Below, piece after piece: positions 9,024 to 16,820 of a stretch of 60,982 bases of DNA. The stretch is taken from positions 1 to 60,982 of the forward strand of contig NZ_SSOB01000052.1 in NCBI RefSeq assembly GCF_004801405.1, given 5' to 3'. The notes under the pieces are model-generated. The model searched no databases and had not been told where the DNA came from. It saw only the letters and a list, made by a program, of their open reading frames with translations. A program made the translations under genes and the position numbers. Origin of the DNA: Cohnella fermenti. Lineage in GTDB: Bacteria > Bacillota > Bacilli > Paenibacillales > Paenibacillaceae. Numbering within the stretch: position 1 is the stretch's first letter; every line of letters starts with the position of its first letter.

Positions 9024-9983
9024 TTACCATATCGAACGCTGGCCAAGCCTGCGCAGCAAGCTGTTGGCGCTCACCACAAGCAGGAAGCCGATCACGCCCT
9101 TGAACAGACCGACCGCTGTCGCCAGGCTGAATTGTCCCATCTCGAGTCCCATCCGGTACACGTACGTATCGATAATGTCGCCGACAGCGTACACCGACGG
9201 ATTCATCATCACGTAAATTTGCTCGAAGCCGGCGTCCAGAATATTGCTCAGGTTGATAATGAGCATGAGCGAGATCATCGGCATAATGCCCGGAAGCGTC
9301 ACGTAACGCAATTGATGGTAACGGTTCGCCCCGTCCACCTTCGCGGAGTCGTACAGCTCCGGATTGAGGCCCGAGAGAGCCGCCAGATAGATGATGGCGC
9401 TCCAGCCGAAGTCCTTCATAATGGAGGTGGCCACGATAATCGGCCGGAACAGGCCCGTATCCGTCAGAAAGTTCATCGGCTCCATGCCGAGCGAATCGAA
9501 GGTCGAGTTGATGACGCCGGTCGGTGTCAGGAAGTTGACGACGATGCCGCCGTAGATGACCCATGACAGAAAATGCGGGAAATAGGTGACCGTCTGAACG
9601 AAGCGCTTGAAGAACGACTTGCGCACCTCGTTAAGCAGCAGCGCGAACAGGATCGGAACCGGGAAGCCGAAGATCAGCTTGTACAAGTGAATGAGCAGCG
9701 TATTGCGAAGCAGCCGGTAAAAATCGGGGCTCTCGACGAAGAGCCGTCGAAAGTGCTTCAGACCGACCCACTTGCTGTCCGCAATGCCAACGAACGGGGA
9801 AAAGTCCTTGAATGCGATGCTGAGGCCGTAATACGGCAAAATACTGAACATAAAGAAGTACGCGAGAGTCGGCAGCAGCAATACGTATAGCCACCGATGG
9901 CGTCTGATGCGGCTCGACAGCGTTCCCTCGCCGCGAATGGAGACAGTCTCTCGGCCGGTCAGGCCGGCGCTCGTTCCGGACAT
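9024..9983 (-). CDS. Carbohydrate ABC transporter permease (LplB/MalF type)
   Basis: 319 residues with six predicted membrane segments. The EAA loop reads DSAKVDGANRYHQLRYV, then TLPG. Its basic N-terminus (SSRIRRHRWLYVLLLP) and the phrase YGLSIAFKDFSPF are typical of LplB-type permeases. It forms the importer channel with the LplC-type partner downstream. I place the start at ATG 9983, because GAAAGGAGTG lies right before it; an earlier in-frame ATG at 10028 would overlap the upstream gene and has no good ribosome binding site. Gap to the upstream gene is 16 bp. Confidence 0.88.
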   Translation of the reverse strand: MSGTSAGLTGRETVSIRGEGTLSSRIRRHRWLYVLLLPTLAYFFMFSILPYYGLSIAFKDFSPFVGIADSKWVGLKHFRRLFVESPDFYRLLRNTLLIHLYKLIFGFPVPILFALLLNEVRKSFFKRFVQTVTYFPHFLSWVIYGGIVVNFLTPTGVINSTFDSLGMEPMNFLTDTGLFRPIIVATSIMKDFGWSAIIYLAALSGLNPELYDSAKVDGANRYHQLRYVTLPGIMPMISLMLIINLSNILDAGFEQIYVMMNPSVYAVGDIIDTYVYRMGLEMGQFSLATAVGLFKGVIGFLLVVSANSLLRRLGQRSIW

Positions 9984-9999
9984 GCGTTCCACTCCTTTC

Positions 10000-11265
10000 T
10001 CATTCGGCCGCGGGCTGCAGCCACTCATCGGGAATGACCTTGCCGAGCAAGTAATATTTGCGATCCGGATACCAGAGCACGGTGCGCCCCTCTGCCTGCG
10101 TCAAGCTTGGATAGGTGGCGATCTCGCTCGTCTTCTTCGGTCCCGCGATCACGTCGTCATTGTCGGCACACAGATGCGGCTCCGAGAACCGGATCGGCTG
10201 CTCGTCCTCCGACCGGTAGACGCCAAGGCTCACATAAGCGGGTCGCCGGTTGCGCAGCGCATGATGCGGCTCGAAGCCGTTGACATGCCCGTCGTTATTG
10301 TGGAAGACGAGCAGATACGCGCCGTTCTCCAGCTCGAACAACGGACAAGAGGCGATCGGCTGCATGATCGGATCGCCCCCGTCCCGATAGCGCAGCGGAC
10401 GCGGCGCGGTCCACGTCTCCCCGTCGTCGCCAGAGAGCGCATACCAGATAAACCCGGTGAACGTGCGCATGACGGCAAACAGCCTTCCGTCGGGCAGCAG
10501 CGCGACGGAAGGCTCCTGCGCCACCGAGATGTCCGCTCTCCCGGGATACGGCACCTCGAGTCCCAGCCCTGTACCGGGCAGCCAGGCGACGCTCAGCCGG
10601 GACGAATCCGGGTGTTCGTCGATATTGTCGAATCGCAGGAACATCGCGCGCGAATCGCGGCTGTACCAGCCCTTGGGCGGAGGAGGGGACGATGCGGGGC
10701 TGCTCCACTGCGTCACGCCGACGATGCGGCGTCCCCGCGAATCCCGAATCGGCTTCTGCCAGACGATCCAGTTGCGCGGCACTCGCTCGTCCGGGTGATC
10801 GTAGCGGTTGCGCGGGATCGGAATCGACGCGTCGGCCCGGAAGGTGACGCCGTGATCGTCCGAGTAGAGCACGCCCATCTCGCCGTTCGTTTGCGAATCC
10901 AGATCCGGAATGCCGATGTCCTTCGTATAGAAAATATAGATTCTTCCCTTGTCGGTCACGATCGGGAAGCCCCAGCTCGCCTGTCCCCCGATCTGCCCCG
11001 GATGACTGCCGGCAAGCGTCCTCGGCTGCTCCCAGCCAACCTGGTCGCGGCTGCGGGATAAGACGAGATGATTATCCCCGTAACCTTCGACGGAGCTCTG
11101 GGTCCACAAGGCCAGCCAATCTCCGTTCGCAGCCCGGAACACCAGGAAGTGCTCGTTGTCTCCGACATATCGATCCTCCTCGGGGACAAATACGACGATA
11201 TCCGGCTTGCTTCGCTCCCACTCCCTGACCCGAATGCCGCCGGGGCCCATCTGTTCGTTCTCCAT
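10000..11265 (-). CDS. BNR/sialidase-fold protein
   Basis: 421 residues, a BNR/Asp-box propeller protein without signal peptide or accessory domain. Asp-box-like turns include SRSRDQVGW, SDDHGVTF and SGDDGETW. It is related in fold to the other BNR protein of the cluster (2037-3836) but lacks that protein's LamG-like tail. It is the first structural gene after the two-component genes. A cytoplasmic exo-acting enzyme trimming imported oligosaccharide is the simplest inference. ATG at 11265 is preferred, 8 bases after GAGGAG; a TTG two codons earlier is too close. Confidence 0.75.
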   Translation of the reverse strand: MENEQMGPGGIRVREWERSKPDIVVFVPEEDRYVGDNEHFLVFRAANGDWLALWTQSSVEGYGDNHLVLSRSRDQVGWEQPRTLAGSHPGQIGGQASWGFPIVTDKGRIYIFYTKDIGIPDLDSQTNGEMGVLYSDDHGVTFRADASIPIPRNRYDHPDERVPRNWIVWQKPIRDSRGRRIVGVTQWSSPASSPPPPKGWYSRDSRAMFLRFDNIDEHPDSSRLSVAWLPGTGLGLEVPYPGRADISVAQEPSVALLPDGRLFAVMRTFTGFIWYALSGDDGETWTAPRPLRYRDGGDPIMQPIASCPLFELENGAYLLVFHNNDGHVNGFEPHHALRNRRPAYVSLGVYRSEDEQPIRFSEPHLCADNDDVIAGPKKTSEIATYPSLTQAEGRTVLWYPDRKYYLLGKVIPDEWLQPAAE

Positions 11266-11347
11266 TGCCAACGCTCCTCGCTCTGCTGATCTTGTCGTTT
11301 CTCATCCAGTATAAGAACGGGCGAGCGCGCAAATAAACAGGACTGCG

Positions 11348-13096
11348 TTAAGGTTTGCGGGGGGTATCGCAAGAAGGAGCGGCTTCATCGCCCTCCAGTA
11401 CCGGATGCACGATTGTCACTCGGCACCCTCCTTCGGTCCGGCGCTGCAGCGCGATGCCGTATTCAGGTCCGTACCTCAGCTTCAGGCGGCGGTCCACATT
11501 GTACAGGCCGACGCCCGAATCCCGGCCCTGCTCCGCTTTCTCCATTTCTTTGAAGTGAGCGGCCAGGTCGAGCTCGGTGCCAGGCCCGTTGTCCTCGACA
11601 ACACACAGGAGACGATTCGCTTCGCGATAAACACTGATCAATATTTTCCCATCCCCGTCCTCCTGCTGCTTCATCGCGTATTTCACGGCATTCTCGGCGA
11701 TCGGCTGAATCGTCAGCTTCATATAGCGGAGGCGCAGCAGCGAAGGCTGCACCTGGAACAGCACCGTAAACGACTCGCTCGTACGCTGCTGCTCGATGCT
11801 CAGATAATTTTGAACGTGGGCGAGTTCTCTCTCGAGCGTGGTCAATTCTCCCGAGGCATGGATGCTGTACCGGAGCAACTCGGATAGTGAGGTCACCATC
11901 TGGACGATCGTCCGCTCGTTCGCCTGCTCGGCTCTCGATTTGATCGCATTCATCGTATTGTACAGAAAGTGGGGGTTGATCTGATGAATAAGCGTGTTTA
12001 GCTCAAGCGTGCGCTTCTCTTCTTCAATGCCTCGGATTCGCTCGATGTTCTCTCTCATGCCGCGGATCATCGCGTTGAAGCCGATCACCAGGTACCCGAT
12101 CTCATCGCTGCGGCCCGTGTGTCCGGTAAAGTCGTTCAGCTCCCCGAGCAGCATACGCCGCATATGAAGCGCCAGCGCCCGGAGCGGACGGCTGACGCTG
12201 CGCGTAATGAGCAGCATCAGAACGCCCATGACGACAAGACCGACCGTAACGGACAGCATGGTAAACAGCTTGATCCGCTCGACCGGTCCCATCAGCTCGT
12301 TCTCGGGCAACGCCTCGACAAGCGTCCAGTTCTCGTTCTCGAGCGCCCGCGATGCCGCGTAATACACTGTCTCGTTGTCCGCTTTATAATTGCGCATCTC
12401 CCCGGACACTTTCGTATACGAGAACGGCAACTCCTCCGGCATGTTTCTCGCCGAAGACATAATCGTCGCACCTTGCTCGTCCTGGACGTACAAGCCGACG
12501 ACGTTCTGCCTGCTCGGGGCCACAAGACGATTCTCCATCGCGTAGCTGGGCAGGCGGATGACGATGACGCCGATCGTCCGCAGAATAGGGAAGTCTCTGA
12601 GCGGCCGCACATACCACAGCTCGTAGGACCGCTTGCTGACCTCCCCCGGCACGGCGAGCCAGAAGCCCGTCCCTTCCTGCGCGAGCGCCTGCTTGAACCA
12701 AGCCTCGCGTCCCGTCGCTCCCTGAGAGAGATAGAGGGACCTGTCCGGCTCGGCGGGATATACGCGGATCGTGTAGTCGCTGTGCAGATTATCGATCTCC
12801 CGGTTAAGGCGCTGCAGCAGATCGTAGTCGCTTCGACGGTCGCCGGGTATCGCCTTGAGGATCCGCCTGGTCTCCTCGGAGCCGATCAGCTTGTCCGACT
12901 CATGGCGGATCTCCGCCATCATCTCGTTCATCCGGTTCGCGTTATGCGCGACGTTGTCCTGCAGGAAGCTCTCGGTGACATTCTGGAGCTGGCGGTAGGA
13001 TTGGTGATAGGAGACATAACCGATGACGCTCGTCGGGACGATCACGGCGAGCAGCAGCATGAGGCTCAATCGAGCGTATAGCTTGAGTCCTTTCAT
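11348..13096 (-). CDS. YesM-type sensor histidine kinase
   Basis: 582 residues. Membrane segments at about 11-28 and 278-298 flank an extracellular sensor domain of about 250 residues. A HAMP linker (SVSRPLRAL onward) and a His_kinase domain follow, with phospho-acceptor H376 in HQINPHFLYN, then an ATPase domain with VVEDNGPGTEL and GVGLYNVDRRL. This is the YesM/LytS-like class that pairs with AraC-type regulators. It lies 14 bp after the regulator gene and upstream of the importer genes, so it probably senses the extracellular oligosaccharide or the loaded binding protein. Confidence 0.92.
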   Translation of the reverse strand: MKGLKLYARLSLMLLLAVIVPTSVIGYVSYHQSYRQLQNVTESFLQDNVAHNANRMNEMMAEIRHESDKLIGSEETRRILKAIPGDRRSDYDLLQRLNREIDNLHSDYTIRVYPAEPDRSLYLSQGATGREAWFKQALAQEGTGFWLAVPGEVSKRSYELWYVRPLRDFPILRTIGVIVIRLPSYAMENRLVAPSRQNVVGLYVQDEQGATIMSSARNMPEELPFSYTKVSGEMRNYKADNETVYYAASRALENENWTLVEALPENELMGPVERIKLFTMLSVTVGLVVMGVLMLLITRSVSRPLRALALHMRRMLLGELNDFTGHTGRSDEIGYLVIGFNAMIRGMRENIERIRGIEEEKRTLELNTLIHQINPHFLYNTMNAIKSRAEQANERTIVQMVTSLSELLRYSIHASGELTTLERELAHVQNYLSIEQQRTSESFTVLFQVQPSLLRLRYMKLTIQPIAENAVKYAMKQQEDGDGKILISVYREANRLLCVVEDNGPGTELDLAAHFKEMEKAEQGRDSGVGLYNVDRRLKLRYGPEYGIALQRRTEGGCRVTIVHPVLEGDEAAPSCDTPRKP

Positions 13097-13110
13097 ACGA
13101 GCCCCCTTCG

Positions 13111-14706
13111 CTATCTGCCGAATCGATATTCCTTCGGCGACACGCCAACCCTTTTCTTGAACAGCTTGCCGAAGTGCTGCAGGTCCTGATACCCAACCTT
13201 CTCGGCGATTTCGTATATTTTAAGCGGACTTTCTTTTAAGAGAAGCTTCGCCTTGTTCAACCGCCAATCGATCAGGTACTCCGAGAACGTTCGTCCTGTC
13301 TCCTTCTTGAACAATTGGCTGAGCCAGACCGGATGCAGGAGGAGCCGTTCCGCGACCGCATGCAGCGAGATGTCGGCTGCATCCATCTCGTCGATCGCGC
13401 GCTTGGCTTGCTCGATCCATGCATTGCCTGCGCGCTCCGATTCGGGCGGCGACAACCGCCGAGCGAGCTCCTCGCTGAAGGGAAGCAAATAGTCCACGAT
13501 GTCGCTTTTCAGACTTGAAACGCTTTCAAACCGATCGAGCCGTTCCCACAGAGACAGCGGGATATGATTAAACATGAGACCAGTGCGCTCCTGGATCGAG
13601 GTTTGCAACTGAACGAGCCAATCGAGACAAGCCTGTCCGAGCGGCCGGCGGGAAGCGGCCCCCTGCTCCCGAATCAACTGCTCGACCTTGTCGTGCACGC
13701 ACGCCGCGAGCCGCTTCGGATCGGCGTCCAGTACGGCGGCCGCGCACTGTTCGTCGATATCCTCGCTCGCCGTCTCTTCCTGCTCCAGGTCTTCATAGTG
13801 CTGTTCTGGCTCGTCCTCCAGCGTTGCGCGATGAAGAGCGGCCAAGGCTTGATGATACGCATCCGATAACGATTGGAACGAGAACACCGCGGCGGATATG
13901 CCGAAGCGCAGCCCCAGACGATGATAGCTTTGAACGTTCTCCCGAAGCTCCCGCACCAGATCGTCGTAATCGCGCAGCGCCGTCAGGACAACCCATCGAT
14001 GCTGCCAATTGCTGAACAAGCAAGAGAACGGCCGGCGCTCGACCGTCTCCTCCGAGATATTGCCGATCGAGAACAGCCTTAGCTGCGCCTCCTTATCGTG
14101 TTCGGGCAGCTCGCTGTCCGTATCGAACGCGATGACCCGGTACTTCGAGGTCGTCAGCCATTCCAGATCCCACAGCTGCAGAAAATGATAGATGTGCTCC
14201 TGCAGCATCGTCTTCTCGGTACAGTAGCCGAGGAGATGCTCGTTGCGCATGACTTTATGGCCGACGCGTGCCCGTTCCTCATTGATTCGGTGTCGATGAC
14301 GCAGGTTGTGCTCCTCCGTCAGATGCTGCGCCACCGTCGCCAGCTTGGCGACCAGATCGTTCATCTCGAAGGGCTTGAGCATATAATCGATCGCGCCGAG
14401 CAGCAGGCTGCGGCGCGCATATTCGAATTCGTTGTAGCTGCTGACTACGATGACTTTGGGATCGTATTTCGAAGTACCCTTGACGGCCTCCAGCAAGTCG
14501 AGGCCGGAGCGTCGCGGCAGAACGATATCGGTAACGATAATTTGGGGAAGCTTGGCGCGCATAATGGATTCCGCGTCTTCTGCGCTGCCGACCGCGTATA
14601 TTCGGCCGAACGGCAAGCCGGAGCGTTCGATCGCGTTTTTCATTCCTTGCAGGACGCCGAATTCGTCCTCGACGATCAGAATGTCGACGACAAGCTCGTT
14701 CGCCAT
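13111..14706 (-). CDS. YesN-type response regulator, AraC DNA-binding domain
   Basis: 531 residues. Receiver domain at 8-125 with acidic pocket (IVEDE), phospho-acceptor D60 in IIVTDIVLP and KPF at the switch lysine. A long middle region follows, and the last 100 residues are an AraC/XylS double helix-turn-helix (LKIYEIAEKVGYQD, then HFGKLFKKRVGVSPKEYR). It should activate the glycan cluster when phosphorylated by the kinase encoded 14 bp downstream. ATG start behind GGGGAGGGAACGCGA. Promoter not resolved, although an AT-rich stretch lies at 14730-14760. Confidence 0.92.
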   Translation of the reverse strand: MANELVVDILIVEDEFGVLQGMKNAIERSGLPFGRIYAVGSAEDAESIMRAKLPQIIVTDIVLPRRSGLDLLEAVKGTSKYDPKVIVVSSYNEFEYARRSLLLGAIDYMLKPFEMNDLVAKLATVAQHLTEEHNLRHRHRINEERARVGHKVMRNEHLLGYCTEKTMLQEHIYHFLQLWDLEWLTTSKYRVIAFDTDSELPEHDKEAQLRLFSIGNISEETVERRPFSCLFSNWQHRWVVLTALRDYDDLVRELRENVQSYHRLGLRFGISAAVFSFQSLSDAYHQALAALHRATLEDEPEQHYEDLEQEETASEDIDEQCAAAVLDADPKRLAACVHDKVEQLIREQGAASRRPLGQACLDWLVQLQTSIQERTGLMFNHIPLSLWERLDRFESVSSLKSDIVDYLLPFSEELARRLSPPESERAGNAWIEQAKRAIDEMDAADISLHAVAERLLLHPVWLSQLFKKETGRTFSEYLIDWRLNKAKLLLKESPLKIYEIAEKVGYQDLQHFGKLFKKRVGVSPKEYRFGR

Positions 14707-14845
14707 TCGCGTTCCCTCCCCGTGCTTCTTTAAAATAGTTTTATTGTATATGAAGGAAGGACAAGGAGAAAAGACGAAGGGTTTAAATTAAAGCGGGGTT
14801 TATTTAGTGAATGACCGCTCGAGTCTTCATGCGGAACAACTTCAA

Positions 14846-14916
14846 TAGCCCGAAGGAGATTCGCCTTCAGGCTCTCACAGAACCGTACGTGAACCTCTCG
14901 ATTCATACGGCTTTTA
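14846..14916 (-). mobile_element. Probable group II intron relic (domain II-IV segment)
   Basis: On the minus strand this reads GCCGTATGAATCGAGAGG, then TTCACGTACGGTTCTGTGAG and a small hairpin GCCTGAAGGCGAATCTCCTT ending CGGGCT. This is the strongly conserved stem that precedes the maturase in many bacterial group II introns. Neither a maturase nor the 5' and 3' ends are found around it, so it is a deleted remnant. The surrounding 281-bp space (14707-14987) holds no convincing gene. A short minus-strand frame at 14730-14978 crosses the relic and is not credible as a protein. Confidence 0.55.
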
Positions 14917-14987
14917 TTGTGAATTGGATTGACCTGTCCGTCAGGTCGCGTGCGTCGAACAGCTCTTATCTTGCTCATATCGCCCCC

Positions 14988-15524
14988 CTAAACCCATGAC
15001 AATTCGGAATATGCATCGTACAGAGACTCGTTGAAGCCCCAGCCTGTTCCGGCAGAACGCTCGAGAATGTTGTGAATGCGTTCTTCATACTGCTTGAATA
15101 GCTCTTCCGAATCGCTGTCATTAATCTCGCGTACGATGTCGCTAAAGACCGATTCAACACTGTTATAGAATCGCTCATCTATATCACCGTAAGCCCTGGT
15201 GAACTCGATGCCATTCTCGACATAGACGAATTTCAGCTCGAGCGCGCGTTTCGAATCCCCGGTCAGTTTGTTGAAATCATGAATTGCCTTCTTCGCTTCT
15301 TTTAACTTCAGCTTGCCATAGCCTCTCTCAGGGAAAAACTGATCCACGACTTTCTTGCGATACTCAGGGAATAACGCTTCCGCCGCTTCTTGGCCCAGCA
15401 GCTTGACGCTGACGAAGCGTTCAACATCCTTGTGAATTCCGAAGCACTCCACAACAAGTTCGGCAAGCTGCTCTTGATTCATTTGCTTCAGATGTCTCTT
15501 CAGTGTTACTTTGTTCAGCTTCAT
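14988..15524 (-). CDS. DUF6155-family protein
   Basis: 178 residues, helical, with an N-terminal segment (KLNKVTLKRHLKQMNQEQLA) that resembles DUF6155 proteins of Firmicutes. No catalytic motif, signal peptide or membrane segment is visible. I choose ATG 15524, which has GAGGAA 6 bases upstream, over the in-frame start 36 bases earlier. It follows the UPF0158 gene by 75 bp on the same strand, so the two may be cotranscribed. Function unknown. Confidence 0.7.
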   Translation of the reverse strand: MKLNKVTLKRHLKQMNQEQLAELVVECFGIHKDVERFVSVKLLGQEAAEALFPEYRKKVVDQFFPERGYGKLKLKEAKKAIHDFNKLTGDSKRALELKFVYVENGIEFTRAYGDIDERFYNSVESVFSDIVREINDSDSEELFKQYEERIHNILERSAGTGWGFNESLYDAYSELSWV

Positions 15525-15598
15525 ATGCCGTTCCTCGCAATCGCAACTGAATCTATCCATACTTCAGAGAGGACGCCCTCTTCAGACTCGCCTCCCAC

Positions 15599-16051
15599 TC
15601 ACCCTTCTACCAGAACGATCTTCACATCGATCGACTCCAGCCAATCCAGAATACGCACCAGGTTCCGTTCCTCAACGAATCGATAGTACCGCTCCAATTC
15701 CCGGCTATCGGCGGACAATGCATCCTTGAATCGTCGGAACACTCCGCGCCCTCCGCTCAAAGCACGGAACAATGCAGACTGCAATCGCCGATCCGCAACC
15801 GTGTCTGCGAACTCTTCCATGTCGTTGTAACCCTCGCTCGACTCGCGCTTCGGAACTCGGAAGTAGACTTCGCCGAAGCCTTCTTCAATGATCTCGCTTA
15901 ACTCCTCTTCCTCCTCATCCCTGTGATCCATTCGCAAGCTCACCACTTCACCTGTCTCGATGTTAAGAAAATCATCCAGTTCATCGAAATGCATATCGTA
16001 AGAAGCGACTATCATTCCTAGCTGCTCCCCGGTCAATCTCATTTCCTTCAT
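15599..16051 (-). CDS. UPF0158-family protein
   Basis: 150 residues resembling UPF0158 proteins: a YLDIETGEV-like line (FLNIETGEVVSLR), a long acidic run, and the conserved C-terminal part GRGVFRRFKDAL...ELERYYRFVEERN. Members are common, often near housekeeping or defence genes, and have no assigned activity. It begins at ATG behind GAGGAGATGTATGG and lies downstream of the Wadjet operon terminator, so it probably has its own promoter or depends on read-through. Confidence 0.75.
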   Translation of the reverse strand: MKEMRLTGEQLGMIVASYDMHFDELDDFLNIETGEVVSLRMDHRDEEEEELSEIIEEGFGEVYFRVPKRESSEGYNDMEEFADTVADRRLQSALFRALSGGRGVFRRFKDALSADSRELERYYRFVEERNLVRILDWLESIDVKIVLVEG

Positions 16052-16071
16052 CCATACATCTCCTCTATAAC

Positions 16072-16120
16072 AAAAAACCGAAGAGTCGCAAATGACGTAA
16101 TTGCGGTCTCATTCGGTTTA
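16072..16120 (-). terminator. Rho-independent terminator of the Wadjet operon
   Basis: Minus strand: AACCGAATGAGACCGCAA, loop TTACGTCA, TTTGCGACTCTTCGGTT and then a T run (TTTTTTG). A long stem with a clean T tract, 17 bp after the stop of the 59-residue gene. It marks the 3' end of the transcript that starts at JetA and separates it from the UPF0158 gene. Confidence 0.85.
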
Positions 16121-16137
16121 TTTACTTATCAGAATCA

Positions 16138-16317
16138 TTAGGTTTTAGGCTGTCCACTCTTGGAGCGTTGGATATGACGGGTCATCTCATCGTGTGCACT
16201 GAGCCGCTGTTCCGAAGGAATCGGCGTAGCCAGCACTCCATCCGAGAAAGACTGAAGCTTCGATCGGCGAGCAGATGCAGATATCGGCTTAACGAGAACC
16301 GGCTTCAGCTTGGGCAT
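16138..16317 (-). CDS. 59-residue basic protein at the end of the Wadjet operon
   Basis: A small, basic, Ser/Arg/Lys-rich protein (begins MPKLKPVLVKPISASARRSK) that I do not recognise. Support for it being real: it directly follows the GNAT-like gene, has AAAGGAG 9 bases before ATG 16317, and is followed after 17 bp by a strong terminator. An alternative ATG at 16323 overlaps the previous stop (TGATG) but is only 3 bases from the ribosome binding site. No signal peptide or membrane segment. It could be an antitoxin-like or accessory partner of the GNAT-like protein, but this is only inference. Confidence 0.55.
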   Translation of the reverse strand: MPKLKPVLVKPISASARRSKLQSFSDGVLATPIPSEQRLSAHDEMTRHIQRSKSGQPKT

Positions 16318-16322
16318 GACCA

Positions 16323-16820
16323 TCAGCTCCTTTGGTTCCAGTATAACTCAATAAGTCTCCTGGATTCAACCGGAGGAATGGCTAGAAGATTTCTTCTTAG
16401 GCTCACGACTTCCATACCATAGTGGTCGATGTAATAATCCTTTAATTTAGACTTTGCTTGAAGCAGGACATATCCGTCCCCGTTGGACTCCAGGCTGCTC
16501 AAGCAGGCATGAGCGAATAACAATTCTCCGGCATTCATGAACGCTTTATCGGCCGTCTTGTTGGAAGGAGCTTTCTCGACAAATCCAAGCTCTACGAATC
16601 CTGCTCTTACTGCAAGAGCAATAAGTCCTTGTGTCTGGTCGTCACCCATAATATGGAGCCTATAGGCAGTAAAATCCTGATCATTACGAAGATAATCGCT
16701 CCAATCGATCCCCCGAGACCAGCCCTCCCGTTTCCGTAACTGCGTAATGTCATTTTTGTTTAGCAAACTAAAGGCAGCTTCAAAAGATTCGCCGTTGCGA
16801 TGAATCAGCTTCCAGCTCAC
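16323..16820 (-). CDS. GNAT-fold-like protein overlapping JetD
   Basis: 165 residues. The order of elements suggests a GNAT acyltransferase fold: strand QGLIALAVRAGFVELGFVEK, helix GELLFAHACLSSLES, strand GYVLLQAKSKLKDYYIDHYG, then a C-terminal strand. The acetyl-CoA pyrophosphate loop is not canonical, so activity is uncertain. It starts at GTG behind GGAGGGAG inside the JetD gene, giving a 41-bp overlap, so it is translated with JetD. The 59-residue gene follows with a coupled start. This position suggests an accessory of the Wadjet system or a passenger toxin-antitoxin-like pair. Not part of published four-gene Wadjet sets as far as I know. Confidence 0.65.
   Translation of the reverse strand: MSWKLIHRNGESFEAAFSLLNKNDITQLRKREGWSRGIDWSDYLRNDQDFTAYRLHIMGDDQTQGLIALAVRAGFVELGFVEKAPSNKTADKAFMNAGELLFAHACLSSLESNGDGYVLLQAKSKLKDYYIDHYGMEVVSLRRNLLAIPPVESRRLIELYWNQRS

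Noticed and set aside
14730..14978. Small minus-strand gene across the intron relic
   Set aside because: Although GGGGGGCGAT precedes its ATG, the frame reads straight through the structured intron RNA segment and shows no protein pattern.
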